From Monosiga brevicollis MX1 (Eukaryota > Opisthokonta > Choanoflagellata > Craspedida > Salpingoecidae), in contig NW_001865043.1 in the NCBI RefSeq assembly GCF_000002865.3, positions 1,453,132-1,473,069 of the forward strand: a stretch of 19,938 nt of DNA, given 5' to 3'. Below are positions 9,494-18,154 of the stretch, piece after piece (positions within the stretch are counted from its first letter, which is position 1; the number at the start of each line of letters is the position of its first letter). Below the pieces are notes generated by a model that saw only the letters and a program-made list of their open reading frames with translations, had not been told where the DNA came from and searched no databases. The position numbers and the translations under genes were made by a program.

Positions 9494-11370
9494 ATGGCGC
9501 AGCTTGGATGCTTCATTGACGCTCAAGGCAGAGAGCCGCTGATTGTATGCCCAAAATGTTCGCTCACGTTCAAAAATCAGAAGGACAGGGAGAATCATCA
9601 TCGCAAGGTGGGCCTCGTGCGGTGGACGTTTCCTTTCATGCGACCTATCACAGCCTCACTTCGGTTTGTAACCAACTGGTAGCATCATCAGCAGGAGTCG
9701 TGGATCACCATTGGTCAAAGGACGTTCCTTCTAAAAAGAGCACTCGATGACAGATTCTTTTGTCCATTTATCAACTGCAAAAAAAACTATGCCTGGGGTG
9801 AGGGCATCAGGCGGCATCTCAAAACGAAGCACGGGCCTGTGATAAAGGACCCCGCTGCCAAGCTGAACGTTCGTAGCTCTGCTATAGTGACATCTGGTCG
9901 CAAACGCACCTCGAAAAAGGGCACGCTTGGTGCTGACGTGGTGTTTAGAACGCGGCCAGCCCCCGAACAGGAGTTGCAAGCTTTAACAGTGAATGGCGTT
10001 CAAATGAACGTGGGTGACCTTGGGAAAGGTCTACGAGCTTTGCGAGCAGAAATGGACGACACTCTCACCACGGAGCTACTCTTCAACTCGGGGCTGGAGA
10101 AGCGGGTTTACGCTGTCTTGCCCTTGCTGCGGGACTCTCATCAACCCGAACCCCCTCAGTCCTGGGTAGGCCAGGATTTGAAGGATATTGACGGCAATGA
10201 CTTTTACACAATGCTGCTGAAGCACATCTTGGAAACTCCAAAGCTGGTCAAGGAGTTTACCTCGCCCAATGCCCCTGGCAAGTTCAGCGTGGAACCAGTG
10301 TGGCGCTGGATCTGCTCCCTGCGAGAGTTCAATCGCCTGGCATTGACCTATGCACACCTGTCAACTGGTACGTCTGATCGTCTGAGTGTTAGAAGCGATT
10401 TGATTGAACGCGGTGCAGTCTCACCATACACCCACCTGTGTATAGGTCTGTCGGTGCGTGCAGTGGTTTACTCGAGTCTTTTTTATCGTGACTCTCCTGC
10501 CAGCCCCCGGAGTGTGTTCTTTTCTGGAGATCGCTTGGCGGTTGTGGCGCGACGCGGCAAAACTACACGGATCAGCAACCGCGAGTGGCATGCTACGCAC
10601 TACATGGACAAGCGGGCCAGTGCGGTCATGATGGCGTACCTGCTTTTGTGCAAGCCGCTGGAGGAGCTGTTTATTGATTATTTGCAAGAGCGGGGCGAAT
10701 TGATCACGTCCTCGACAATAGATCCCATCCCTTTGACAGAACAGGAGCAAGATGAGCTTGAAGCAGACGCGATGGAGGCCGAAGATTCGATCGAGCCCGA
10801 CAACGTTGGTTCTGTTGACGACCAGCACGATAATTTGTTGCGAGCTGCCAAGCGTGTCGAACTGGAGGGCACGTATGAGCTGCTATTCAATATTGTGCCG
10901 ATGCAGCTCGAAAAACAGCTTCACCCAGGCCAAGTCTATCAAACTATTCAGGCCGTGACCAAGAAGTTTCTTGGTACCAGCATCTCTGTCAGAGCATGGC
11001 GACACACGGGCCACCAATATGTGTCCGAAGCGTGGCACAAGCTCTTCAAGCTGGTGAAATAAGCCTCAAGCTGCGACAATGCTAAGTGCGACCAGTGGCG
11101 CAAATGTACGTGCTCATCGCTAGTACACAGGTGCGAGAGACCGTGGGCGCGCAAGCAGATCTTGAGGATGATGCCGAGGGTGACAGTGACCACACCTTTG
11201 CCGGGTTGGTTTTGGACGTGGCTGAGGTAGCCGAATCGTCCGTGTCAGCTGTGGTGCCGCAAGCCGTGCTTGAGGCTGCGTTCTCGGCTGCGCGAAAGGT
11301 GCGGGCGACGACCAGCCCTCTATCCCCTACGTTTGACTGTGACATATATTCCAAGCCACGGGCGCCATGA
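9494..11370 (+). CDS. Zinc-finger / tyrosine-recombinase-like protein, truncated element copy 1
   Basis: Model: exons 9494-9607, 9695-10367, 10446-11053, 11131-11370 (1,635 nt, 544 aa); the three introns are 87, 78 and 77 bp and all junction phases agree. The N-terminus has CPKC with HH 12 residues later (a degenerate finger), then a clear C-x4-C-x12-H-x4-H finger at about nt 9757-9830. This pair resembles the fungal OrsD-type region. Next comes a domain with STG-LSVRA (Arg at 10457), ARRGK (Lys at 10559) and RAWRH at about 10994-11005, in the order of tyrosine-recombinase boxes. Splicing out 10368-10445 joins STG to LSVRAVV, which is why that intron is proposed. Compared with the copy at 18155, 55 codons are missing after RAWRH, taking the candidate catalytic Tyr, so it should be inactive. 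It ends in an acidic linker with no helicase. The unspliced frame stops at 11060-11062. Confidence 0.65.
10368..10445 (+). other. In-frame 78-bp intron inside an open reading frame
   Basis: Donor G|GTACGT, acceptor TGTATAG|GT, phase 1 both sides. The sequence is open if retained (26 extra codons), so frame alone would miss it. It interrupts the STG...R box and its size matches the two neighbouring introns. Confidence 0.6.
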
Positions 11371-11785
11371 CACATCCCAAAGCTCAGTACAGCGTTGACT
11401 GAGACAGCACGGATAGAAAGCACTTTGATCTCGGAGTCAGAGCAGCTGCTGCTTTGACCAGCAGGAAAGCCACGTAATTGCGTTCGTGACGTTCACCATG
11501 ATAGTCCTTCTGATGCTTTTTCTTGCCCTTGCTCCGTTTCTCCTCGGTCGAGCCGAAGCGAGTTTGATGCGGCTCAACGTTTTTGTTGTCTTGGCTGCTC
11601 ATGCGGTGGTGTCGAGGACCGAGCCTGAGGACGCTTCCAATGAAGAAGATAAGATGTGTGAGGCCCATGAGGAGAGCGGGCAATGTTTGTGACTTTCCCC
11701 CGCTGCGACCCGTGTGTGGCGCATATACATCCGCGCACCTCCCAGCCGGTTTCAACCGGCTTGAGCGCTCTGTTATGATCTGAGC
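11371..11785. other. Spacer between recombinase-like gene and ankyrin unit 1
   Basis: A plus-strand ATG at 11499 opens a frame with a signal-like start (MIVLLMLFLALAPFLLG) to a stop at 11692. The opposite strand is also open (11384-11755, basic, KGKKKHQKD). Neither shows a domain, so neither is called as a gene. An 18-bp palindrome (8-bp arms AGCCGGTT, 2-nt centre) lies at 11744-11761. Confidence 0.4.
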
Positions 11786-12834
11786 CTCACCGCTCAGGCC
11801 TTCCGACTACAGAAGGGGTCAAAAGACTTTAGTCGATTGCAGCAAAAAAACGCAGTTTTTTTGCAGCGACAAGAAGATCTCAGATATCATTCAATTGACT
11901 TGACTGTTTCCTTTGAACTTGATTTGGCTCGCTCCCCGCCAAGAAGGGTCCTAGTGCGAGATGAGTTTGATGTACCAAGAGGGGGTAAATCGGGTCGCCA
12001 ACGCCGCGCTCTCTTTGCTGGACGCCCACAGCTTTGCTTTAGCTCTTCCTCGACACATGGAAGAGGGCTGGCAAAGCATGCCTGGTGGCTTGCCTCTAAA
12101 GATGGACGGGCCCGAGGCACACAAGAGAATCATGACGCGAAGGGAGTTTTGAACACCAACGTGGACCACGCGTATTCCATTATGCTGCTGCCACGACAGA
12201 CAAAGGTGTAGTATACGAATGTGTACAGGCCCCAGTTTTGCAGCGCTTCGGATTTTGTTCGCATGACCATTTTGACTATTTTTAGACATAACATCAACCA
12301 AAACAAAAAGGAAGTTGGAACATCCCACATGCATGTGTCGCATTTTTCATCCTCCTCTTCTGCTTTTGACTCTTGTTTCCCTCTGCGACATTGGTTTCAA
12401 CATCGGCGTCAGCGAGCTGGTTGACGTGACTTGCCTGTGTGTGGTGGTTGATCGTGCTTGATCAGTCGTGCTTGGTACGGGAAGTTTCTGGTTGAGGTTT
12501 TGTGTCGACGCCGGAACGTTTTGGTTGAGAGCATCGTTGTCACTTTTTCTCTTCCCCGTGACCTTGCCTCACAGTCGTCAGCATGCGCTAATCCCAACCC
12601 AAGTTCACCTGGACACGCAGGTTGCTTGGTGCACCACACAGAGAAGAGCAAGGCCCGACGTCCGGCTGCCGTTATGGAAACTGTGCGCACGTCAAACCGT
12701 ACAACATTGACAACTTGTACTTGGAGGGGTGTCAGGCTCGACGGCCAGCACGGAGTTTACGCTCACCCCGAGCTCAAAAGATTGGTGGGGGATAGAGAAG
12801 CAAAGAGCGGTTTGAAACGGATGATACCGTTACC
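11786..12834. other. 5' flank of ankyrin gene 1
   Basis: About 1 kb with no gene recognised. Much of 11800-12560 matches 15120-15730 in patches, so this is the duplicated upstream or promoter region. TCACAG at about 12568-12573 after a pyrimidine-rich stretch could end a 5' UTR intron. The open frames here are not conserved between the two copies. Confidence 0.6.
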
Positions 12835-13179
12835 ATGAATGATGATGGACAGCAGCTGTACGATGCGGGTGGTTCAGATCTACAATCGCTGTTAAGCAGT
12901 TTTGACGAACAACGTATTCGAGATGTTGCCAAGTCCATCGAAGTACGTTTGCTGTTTGTGATGTTGCGTGACATTCGTACAAACTTTGAATATACAGTAT
13001 TCTTATCACACATGCCTGCATGTTTGCATCATCCCACAGGATAGCTGGACGCCACTGCACAAGGCCTGCGAACGCGGTCATGTCAAGGTGGTGGAGATGC
13101 TGTTGAAGCTCAATGTTGATGCTGAAGCCAAGACCATTGTCAGCACAGCACCCCCCTCTTTCCGCTTGTCCTTTCGATG

Positions 13180-13640
13180 ATGGTCCACCTGGACGAGATG
13201 ATGATGATGATGATGTACATGTACGTAATGCTGATGCATCGTCCCACAGGTTGGCGATACACCACTGCACTGGGCCTGCTATGAGGGTCAAGACAAGGTG
13301 GTGGAAATACTGTTGAAGAACGGTGCTGATGCTGAAGCCAGTAACATCGTCAGTGCTGGACCTCCCTCTTCCCGTTTGTCCTCCCGATGATGGTACACCT
13401 GTACGAGACGACGACGATGATGATGATGCTGTACCTGTACGTCATGCTGATGCATCATCCCACAGGGTGGCTGGACATCACTGCACTCTGCCTGCTATAA
13501 GGGTCATATCAAGGTGATGGGAATACTGTTGAAGAACGGTGCTGATGCTGAAGCCAAGGACATCGTCAGTACAGTATCTCCCTCTTTCCGCTTGTCCTCT
13601 CTACGATGGTATTCCTGTACCTGATGATGGTGATGATGCT
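13180..13640 (+). repeat. Intronic (GAT)n microsatellites between ankyrin exons
   Basis: Short GAT/GAC tracts sit at the same place in three successive introns (about 13196-13215, 13406-13428, 13621-13638), each followed by GTAC-rich sequence and TGATGCATC-TCCCACAG. This shows that exon and intron were duplicated together. Confidence 0.85.
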
Positions 13641-13768
13641 GTGTCTGTACGTGATGCATCCTCCCACAGTTTGGCGATACACCACTGCGCTGAGCCTGTA
13701 AGAGCGGCTGTGTCGAGGTAGTGGAGGCGTTGTTGAAAAGCGGTGCGGTTTCTGAAGCCAAGGACAGG

Positions 13769-14153
13769 GTCAGTGCAGTTCCTTTCTCTTTGTTCCTTCC
13801 CTCTGGCTGCTGCTCCTGCTCCCGCTGCTCGTCGCCTTTGCCCCGTCCCTCTCCTTCACCCTGCCCACCGTGCGCGTCTGCCCTGCCTCTTGCTCTTTTT
13901 CTTCTTTCTTGCTCCCCTCTTCTTTTTCCGTTTTCCGCCTGCTCTTTATGAGTGCTCCCTGCACCCCACCCTGTTCCGCTGTATCTACCGCCTTTTCCCT
14001 TTCCTGATGTTGTGGCTTCAAACCGACCATCACCCATCCCTGCTATTGCGCCTCTGCCCCCCTGGCACGATCAAGCGGCTTTGAGTAGTCGTTCCTTCAA
14101 TTTACCCCGGCACACTCGACGCTCACCCCCCCTCCCCTCCTAAAAAAAAACAG
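13769..14153 (+). other. Long pyrimidine-rich intron 5 of ankyrin gene 1
   Basis: 385 bp, strongly C+T-rich, starting GTCAGT and ending in an A-run then CAG. Its beginning (CTCTGGCTGCTGCTCC...) matches the intron at 16494-16772 of ankyrin gene 2, so this intron also belongs to the duplicated unit. Confidence 0.75.
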
Positions 14154-14474
14154 AATGGCTGCGAACCACTGCAAATTGCCTGCAAACGCGGTCATGTGCA
14201 GGTTGTACAGCTGCTTCTGGAGCACCACGCCGATGCTGAGGCCAAGGATTTGGTTTGTGATTCTACTAGGCAATGACCCTTGTGCCGCATCTTTTTCGCT
14301 CGGGCTTGTGATGAACTGGATTTCACTGGCTCATCCAGACCCTTTGTTTTGCGCTGCACGTCTGACTTGCCCAAAAAATGACACTGCTGATCAACCAATG
14401 CCACATTTGGGCAAGAAAAAAAAGATACTAAACCTGGCAATCGTGATTAACCATTGCAGAAAGATGTATGATTA

Positions 14475-14660
14475 TCCTTGGCGGCGGTCCTCAAGGAAGC
14501 TTGTAGAACTTCGTCATTGTTCCTGCCATCGAGATATAAGTACGGTCCTGTAGATCGAAAATGGCATGTTGTTACTTTGTACCTTTCCCGTTTCTGTTTC
14601 CTCTGTTTGCTTTGTGAATTGACCACAGGCAGATCATATTCTAACAGCTATGTGAACAGA
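14475..14660 (+). other. Conserved 3' block, copy 1
   Basis: Begins just after the ankyrin stop codon and closely matches 17025-17200, including GAGATATAAGTACGGTCCTG and TTTGCTTTGTGAATTGACCA. No open frame is conserved across it. It is probably 3' UTR, or the promoter of the small ORF that follows. Confidence 0.7.
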
Positions 14661-14757
14661 AAATGAAGTCAACGAGCAGGGGTTTGTCGAACGTCAGAAG
14701 TAGAACAATCCAGCAACCACCGAGAAGAAGCGGGAAACCGCCTCGTCTTCATTCACT

Positions 14758-14904
14758 ATGACATCTCATGATGGCAACGTCTCGGTAGTGGTGGCTGCGG
14801 CACTGCGCGAGCTGCTGATGAGGGCGGCTCGCCCGGGGATCAACGAAGCAAGCGCAAGCACAATAAAAAGACATGAAGAAGCACAAGAAGCACCGAAAAA
14901 ATAG
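14758..14904 (+). CDS. Small ORF, 48 aa, paralogue of the ORF at 17785
   Basis: Starts MTSHDGNVSVVVAAALRELL and ends in a basic stretch before TAG. The first 29 residues align with the start of the 17785 ORF (shared M-S-...-V-A-ALxEL--RA---G-N). The remainder does not align. It may be exon 1 of a further gene or a relic of one. No domain is recognised. Confidence 0.35.
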   Translation: MTSHDGNVSVVVAAALRELLMRAARPGINEASASTIKRHEEAQEAPKK

Positions 14905-15117
14905 CTCAAGACTTTTTACTGTCATCATGTATCGGACTTTGTCAGGCTCCAGCATGTCTGGAGGTCGGCTTTGGGTCGAGAGGAAGCGCATAGATTTGAG
15001 GAAGCGTTTTGAGAGAGATTTGAGAGACGTCCGTCGGGATGGAGCGAAAGCTTTAATGGTGTCTTGGAGTCAATTGACCCAGCTGCGGTTGGCAAGCATT
15101 CACAGTGACCAGACCTC
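14905..15117. other. Spacer between ankyrin units
   Basis: An open frame from ATG 14873 to 15289 crosses it (basic, RLWVERKRIDLRKRFERDL...), but it overlaps the small ORF before it and the duplicated flank after it, and no homologue is visible in unit 1. It is not called as a gene. Confidence 0.3.
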
Positions 15118-15936
15118 ACCGCACGGGCTTGCCGACTGCCAAAGGGGTCAAAGACTTCTTACAGTGGCGGTCGATTGCAGCGACGGAAAGAGTTCATGCT
15201 TAACTGCTCGTTCCCTTTGGACATGCGCTGCAAAAAAAATTTTGTCGGCCCGCTCGCCGTCAGAAATGCACATGCGGGCTGTGAGATGAGATTGATATGG
15301 CTGGAGGTGTTAAACCGGGTAGCCAACGAGCTCGGAGCATCTGCCAGCTGCCACGGCAGACGGATTATAAAGGGGCTGCTCATCGGCTGCCGTTTTGAAC
15401 TTAAATCGAGGTATTACAGGTCAATGTGCTTTGCAGCGCTTCGTATGACCGTTTTGACCTATTTTTAGACATCCCATCAACAAGGGAAAAAAAAACAGGT
15501 TGAAAATTTCATAGCATGTGCTGCATTTTTCAGCCTTCTCTTTTGCTTTGCCCCTTTTTTATCCCCTCTTCGGCATTCGTACGGATATCGGCATCAGAGG
15601 GCTGTCTGACGTGTCTTGCTTTTTTTTTTGAGTGTGGTGCTTGATCGCTTTTGTTTGGTACGGGACTCTCTTGGTCGGAGACTTTGTGGCGACGCCAGTG
15701 CATTTTTTATTAAAAGCTTTGCTGTCTGCCTCCCCGCCCCCCGCCCCCCCTTTTAGTAAGGCCACTGATCCCGCCCCACAGTGTCAGTGTGAGGTCGTCG
15801 CAGCTATGGGATACCAATAGGAAGACCCATAGCGACCGATGCTGAGTGTGTGTGAAAGCAGTGGGAGTGCTCAAATGCGTGGAAGCACGGATTTGACGCT
15901 AACACCTGTACGCCATGCCGATGCATCATTCCACAG
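15118..15936. other. 5' flank of ankyrin gene 2, with a relic exon
   Basis: About 0.8 kb matching the flank of gene 1 in patches. At the position where exon 1 would be expected, the only ATG frame is MGYQ then stop. Around 15850-15905 a degenerate ankyrin-like stretch (GGAAGCACGG.TTTGACGC) runs directly into an intron-type tail ending in CCACAG at 15936, as though an exon and most of its intron were fused by deletion. Confidence 0.5.
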
Positions 15937-16108
15937 GATGGTGATACACCACTGCACTGGGTGTGCATGAAGGGTCATGTCGAGGTGGTGGAGCTGCTGT
16001 TGAAGCACGGTGTTAACAATGAAGCCAAGAACAAGGTCAGTACGGAACTTCCCTCTTTTCCCTTGACCCTCCTATGATGATACTCACCTGAGCTTCATGA
16101 TGATGATG

Positions 16109-16140
<32 letters not shown>

Positions 16141-17022
16141 GATAATGTACCTGTACGCCGTGCCAATTCATCATTTCACAGGATGGCCATACACCACTAC
16201 ACTATGCATGCAACAACGATCATGCCAAGGTGGTGGAGATGTTGTTGAAGTACAGTGTTGATACCAACGTCAAGGCCAACGTCAGTGCAGAATATACCCT
16301 CTTTGACCCCCCCTACGATGGCGCATGACTGTACCAAATGATGATGCTGATGATGATGCTTACCTGTATGTCATGACGATGCATCATCCCACAGGATGGC
16401 CGGACACCACTGCACTGGGCCTGCAGAAAGAGCCATATCGAGGTGGTGGAGGTGCTGTTGAAGCACAGTGTTGATACCAACGCCACGAAAGACGTCAGTA
16501 CAAGTAGGTTATCCCCCTCCTCCCTCTCCTTTGGCTGCTGCTGCTGCTGCTTTCGCTGCTCGTCCCGTTTGCACCGGTTCTCTCCACTCTACACCCTACC
16601 CCTTGTGCGCGTTCATTTGGCCAACTCCTGTCTTCTTTGTCACTATCCCTCTTTTTTTCCCGTTTTTGTCCACTCTTCGTCGGTGCTCCCTGCATTTCAT
16701 CTTGATTCCTGCTGTAGCTTCCGTTCGCGACAAACTCATATCTCATGTTGCCGAATGTTGATAATAACATAGAACGGCCAAACGCCACTTCATGAAGCCT
16801 GCATTGCCTTGTCTGCCAGCCGAAAGAGTATCCATCAACTCCTGCGGCACGGTGCCAACCCGGATATGAGAGATCTTGTAAGCGCGATGCTGTACTTTTG
16901 AGCTGTTCTGCTGCACCGGCGATTGATATCTGATGGCCTGCCGTGGTAGACTATTGGACTACAAGCATAGACGTATGTCCAGAAGCTGCTGGAACACTCT
17001 GGAAGATATCAGTCCAGGATGA
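15937..17022 (+). pseudogene. Ankyrin-repeat gene 2, first exon not found
   Basis: Exons 15937-16035, 16182-16280 and 16395-16493 are 99 bp each and phase 0. They are followed by 16773-16877 (105 bp, 35 aa, NGQTPLHEAC...HGANPDMRDL, donor GTAAGC) and a terminal exon near 17014 reading DDV then TGA, the counterpart of KDV-stop in gene 1. An alternative acceptor at 16982 gives KLLEHSGRYQSRMMSDDP. All four repeats carry the TPLH motif and have no stops. Without an ATG-bearing exon upstream the gene is called a probable pseudogene, but an exon further upstream or a trans-spliced leader would change that. Donors are GTCAGT, as in gene 1. Confidence 0.65.
16097..16143 (+). repeat. Intronic (GAT)n microsatellite
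   Basis: About fifteen GAT units, with one GGT and one AAT variant, in the intron between the first two ankyrin exons of gene 2. It is the longest of the GAT tracts in this family. Confidence 0.9.
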
Positions 17023-17024
17023 TG

Positions 17025-17200
17025 TCTGATGATCCTTGACGGCGCTCGTCAAGGAAGCCTGTAGAACATTGTGATTGTTCCTGCCACCGAGATATAAGTA
17101 CGGTCCTGTAGACCGGAAGTGGCATTTTACTTTGTACCTTTCCCGTTTCAATTTCCTCTGTTTGCTTTGTGAATTGACCACAAACAGATCACATCCTAAA
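17025..17200 (+). other. Conserved 3' block, copy 2
   Basis: Counterpart of 14475-14660. See there for the shared sequence landmarks. Confidence 0.7.
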
Positions 17201-17660
17201 ATAGACGGGCGCACGGCCCTTGGATCTGCTCCTTAGCAGGAGTCCCATGAAGCTGGAGGTGGGCTTTTTTACTTTTCGGTACTGATTGCAGAGTCAGGCT
17301 TGCTCACCGATAAATCTGCTTCACTTCATAGCTGATGAAGAGCTATTGCGCGCAACCCGTACTCCTTGCTCCTATCAAACTTCAGATTCCTATGGTGCGA
17401 ACCTGTAGCCAATGTGATTGTCTCTATCGTCTTGTTCTCATCGAATTTCAACGTGGTGCCAGTTCAAGGCTTGATTCATGCGGAGCAGGCCAGACGCTGG
17501 CGGTGCGCTGCTGCTGTTCTTTGTAGCGTCGGCTGGCGCGTGGATCCTCAATTGTTCAATATCCAAGATCTGCAAACCCTTGGTGACCGCGTGGCCGCTC
17601 TAACGGCCGCCGCTCAAGCAGCACGTAAAAATTGAAATGCGTGACGCTTGTGGTTGGCTT
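17200..17660 (+). other. Extra segment in unit 2 with a possible terminal exon
   Basis: About 460 bp absent from unit 1. It contains a pyrimidine-rich stretch ending TTCTTTGTAG at 17525, then an open frame GWRVDPQLFNIQDLQ... followed by an Ala-rich helix and KN-stop at 17633-17635. Codons look like real coding sequence and AATAAA follows at 17683. It could be the last exon of an inserted gene fragment. No family is recognised and no terminal repeats were seen at its edges. Confidence 0.35.
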
Positions 17661-17682
17661 GTCGATCGCTATGCAAACAGAA

Positions 17683-17688
17683 AATAAA
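17683..17688 (+). promoter_or_regulatory. Candidate poly(A) signal AATAAA
   Basis: Canonical AATAAA about 48 nt after the possible terminal exon. In unit 1 the matching position reads AATGAA, so the signal differs between copies. Confidence 0.4.
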
Positions 17689-17784
17689 GTTAATGTTCAC
17701 GGCGGGCTTTGCCAAACGTCTGAAGCAAACCAGTCTGACCACCATCGGAAAAAAAAGTGGGAAACCGCTTCGACTTTATTCACT

Positions 17785-17913
17785 ATGGCATCAAAAAATG
17801 ACGATTGCATCTCGGCAGTGTCGGCTGTGGCGCTGCACGAGCTGGCGACGAGGGCATTGAGCGGCGGTCTTAACATGCAAGCGATCAGTTCCGGTCACGC
17901 TCGGGTATTCTGA
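17785..17913 (+). CDS. Small ORF, 42 aa, paralogue of the ORF at 14758
   Basis: Starts MASKNDDCISAVSAVALHEL and stops at TGA 17911. The N-terminal 29 residues align with the unit 1 small ORF and the rest diverges. The frame is also open upstream of this ATG to 17632. No domain is recognised. Confidence 0.35.
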   Translation: MASKNDDCISAVSAVALHELATRALSGGLNMQAISSGHARVF

Positions 17914-18150
17914 CAATTGGATGCAGTAAATGTGTGTCTGGTTGCCAAGGTTCTTGGTGTCTTTGCAAGTCAGCTTGTGAGATATCTGTGCTGGTACAAA
18001 CTTGAAAAGCTATACAGCGCTCTCATGCCTCCTTCGCATCGTCACTAAGTTGAATTTAGACGTGACTGGGGTCCTAGGTGCGTTGGCTGGCTACAAGTGT
18101 GGGTAAAACTGCGTCGTCAGCAGAAGCGAAGGCGCGACCCAGACTGAAGA
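17914..18150. other. Spacer, nothing recognised
   Basis: No open frame of note, and no match to the sequence upstream of the homologous segment in copy 1. Homology to copy 1 therefore starts abruptly near 18150. Confidence 0.5.
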
Positions 18151-18154
18151 GCGA

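Larger units (their letters stand above)
12835..14471 (+). pseudogene. Ankyrin-repeat gene 1, one repeat per exon, nonsense in exon 5
   Basis: Exons 12835-12942 (ATG, 36 aa, donor GTACGT), 13040-13138, 13250-13348, 13466-13564, 13670-13768, 14154-14252 and a terminal exon from 14460 that reads KDV then TGA at 14469. Exons 2-6 are each exactly 99 bp in phase 0 and each encodes one 33-residue ankyrin repeat (xGxTPLHxACxxGHxKVVExLLKxxADAEAK). Most donors are GTCAGT or GTCAGC; most acceptors are CCCACAG. In exon 5 the conserved His-Trp pair is replaced by CGC TGA, a stop at 13691-13693, although its splice sites look intact. Skipping this symmetric exon would restore a full frame with four repeats. 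The protein would be a short, soluble ankyrin scaffold with a unique 36-aa N-terminus and no signal peptide. The partner is unknown. Either a pseudogene or a gene tolerating exon skipping. Confidence 0.75.
11786..14904 (+). repeat. Ankyrin duplication unit 1
   Basis: Colinear with 15118-17913. Shared landmarks are the AAGGGGTCAAA-GAC block (11814 / 15139), GACC(A/G)TTTTGAC with TTTTTAGACAT (12265 / 15447), TTGGTACGGGA (12472 / 15655), ankyrin exons, a closely matching 3' block (14475-14640 / 17025-17195) and a small ORF start (14758 / 17785). Identity is high in the 3' block and patchy elsewhere, so the duplication is not recent or the two units are under different constraint. Confidence 0.85.
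15118..17913 (+). repeat. Ankyrin duplication unit 2
   Basis: Second copy of the unit at 11786-14904, same orientation, shortly after it. It differs in lacking an intact first exon, in having a separate set of ankyrin exons, and in carrying about 460 extra bp (17200-17660) between the 3' block and the small ORF. The offset falls from 3,182 bp in the 5' flank to 2,558 bp at the 3' block. Confidence 0.85.

Noticed and set aside
11384-11755. Basic 123-aa minus-strand open frame, and the plus-strand signal-like ORF from 11499
   Set aside because: Each is the shadow of the other and I could not tell which, if either, is real. No family pattern is visible in either, so they are only described under the spacer.
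11744-11761. Perfect 8-bp-arm palindrome as a terminator or T-arm of a tRNA
   Set aside because: It lacks a T-run for a terminator, and the flanks do not fold into acceptor, D and anticodon arms.
14873-15289. 138-aa plus-strand ORF across the spacer between ankyrin units
   Set aside because: It overlaps the small ORF in another frame, runs into a duplicated flank, and has no counterpart in unit 1.
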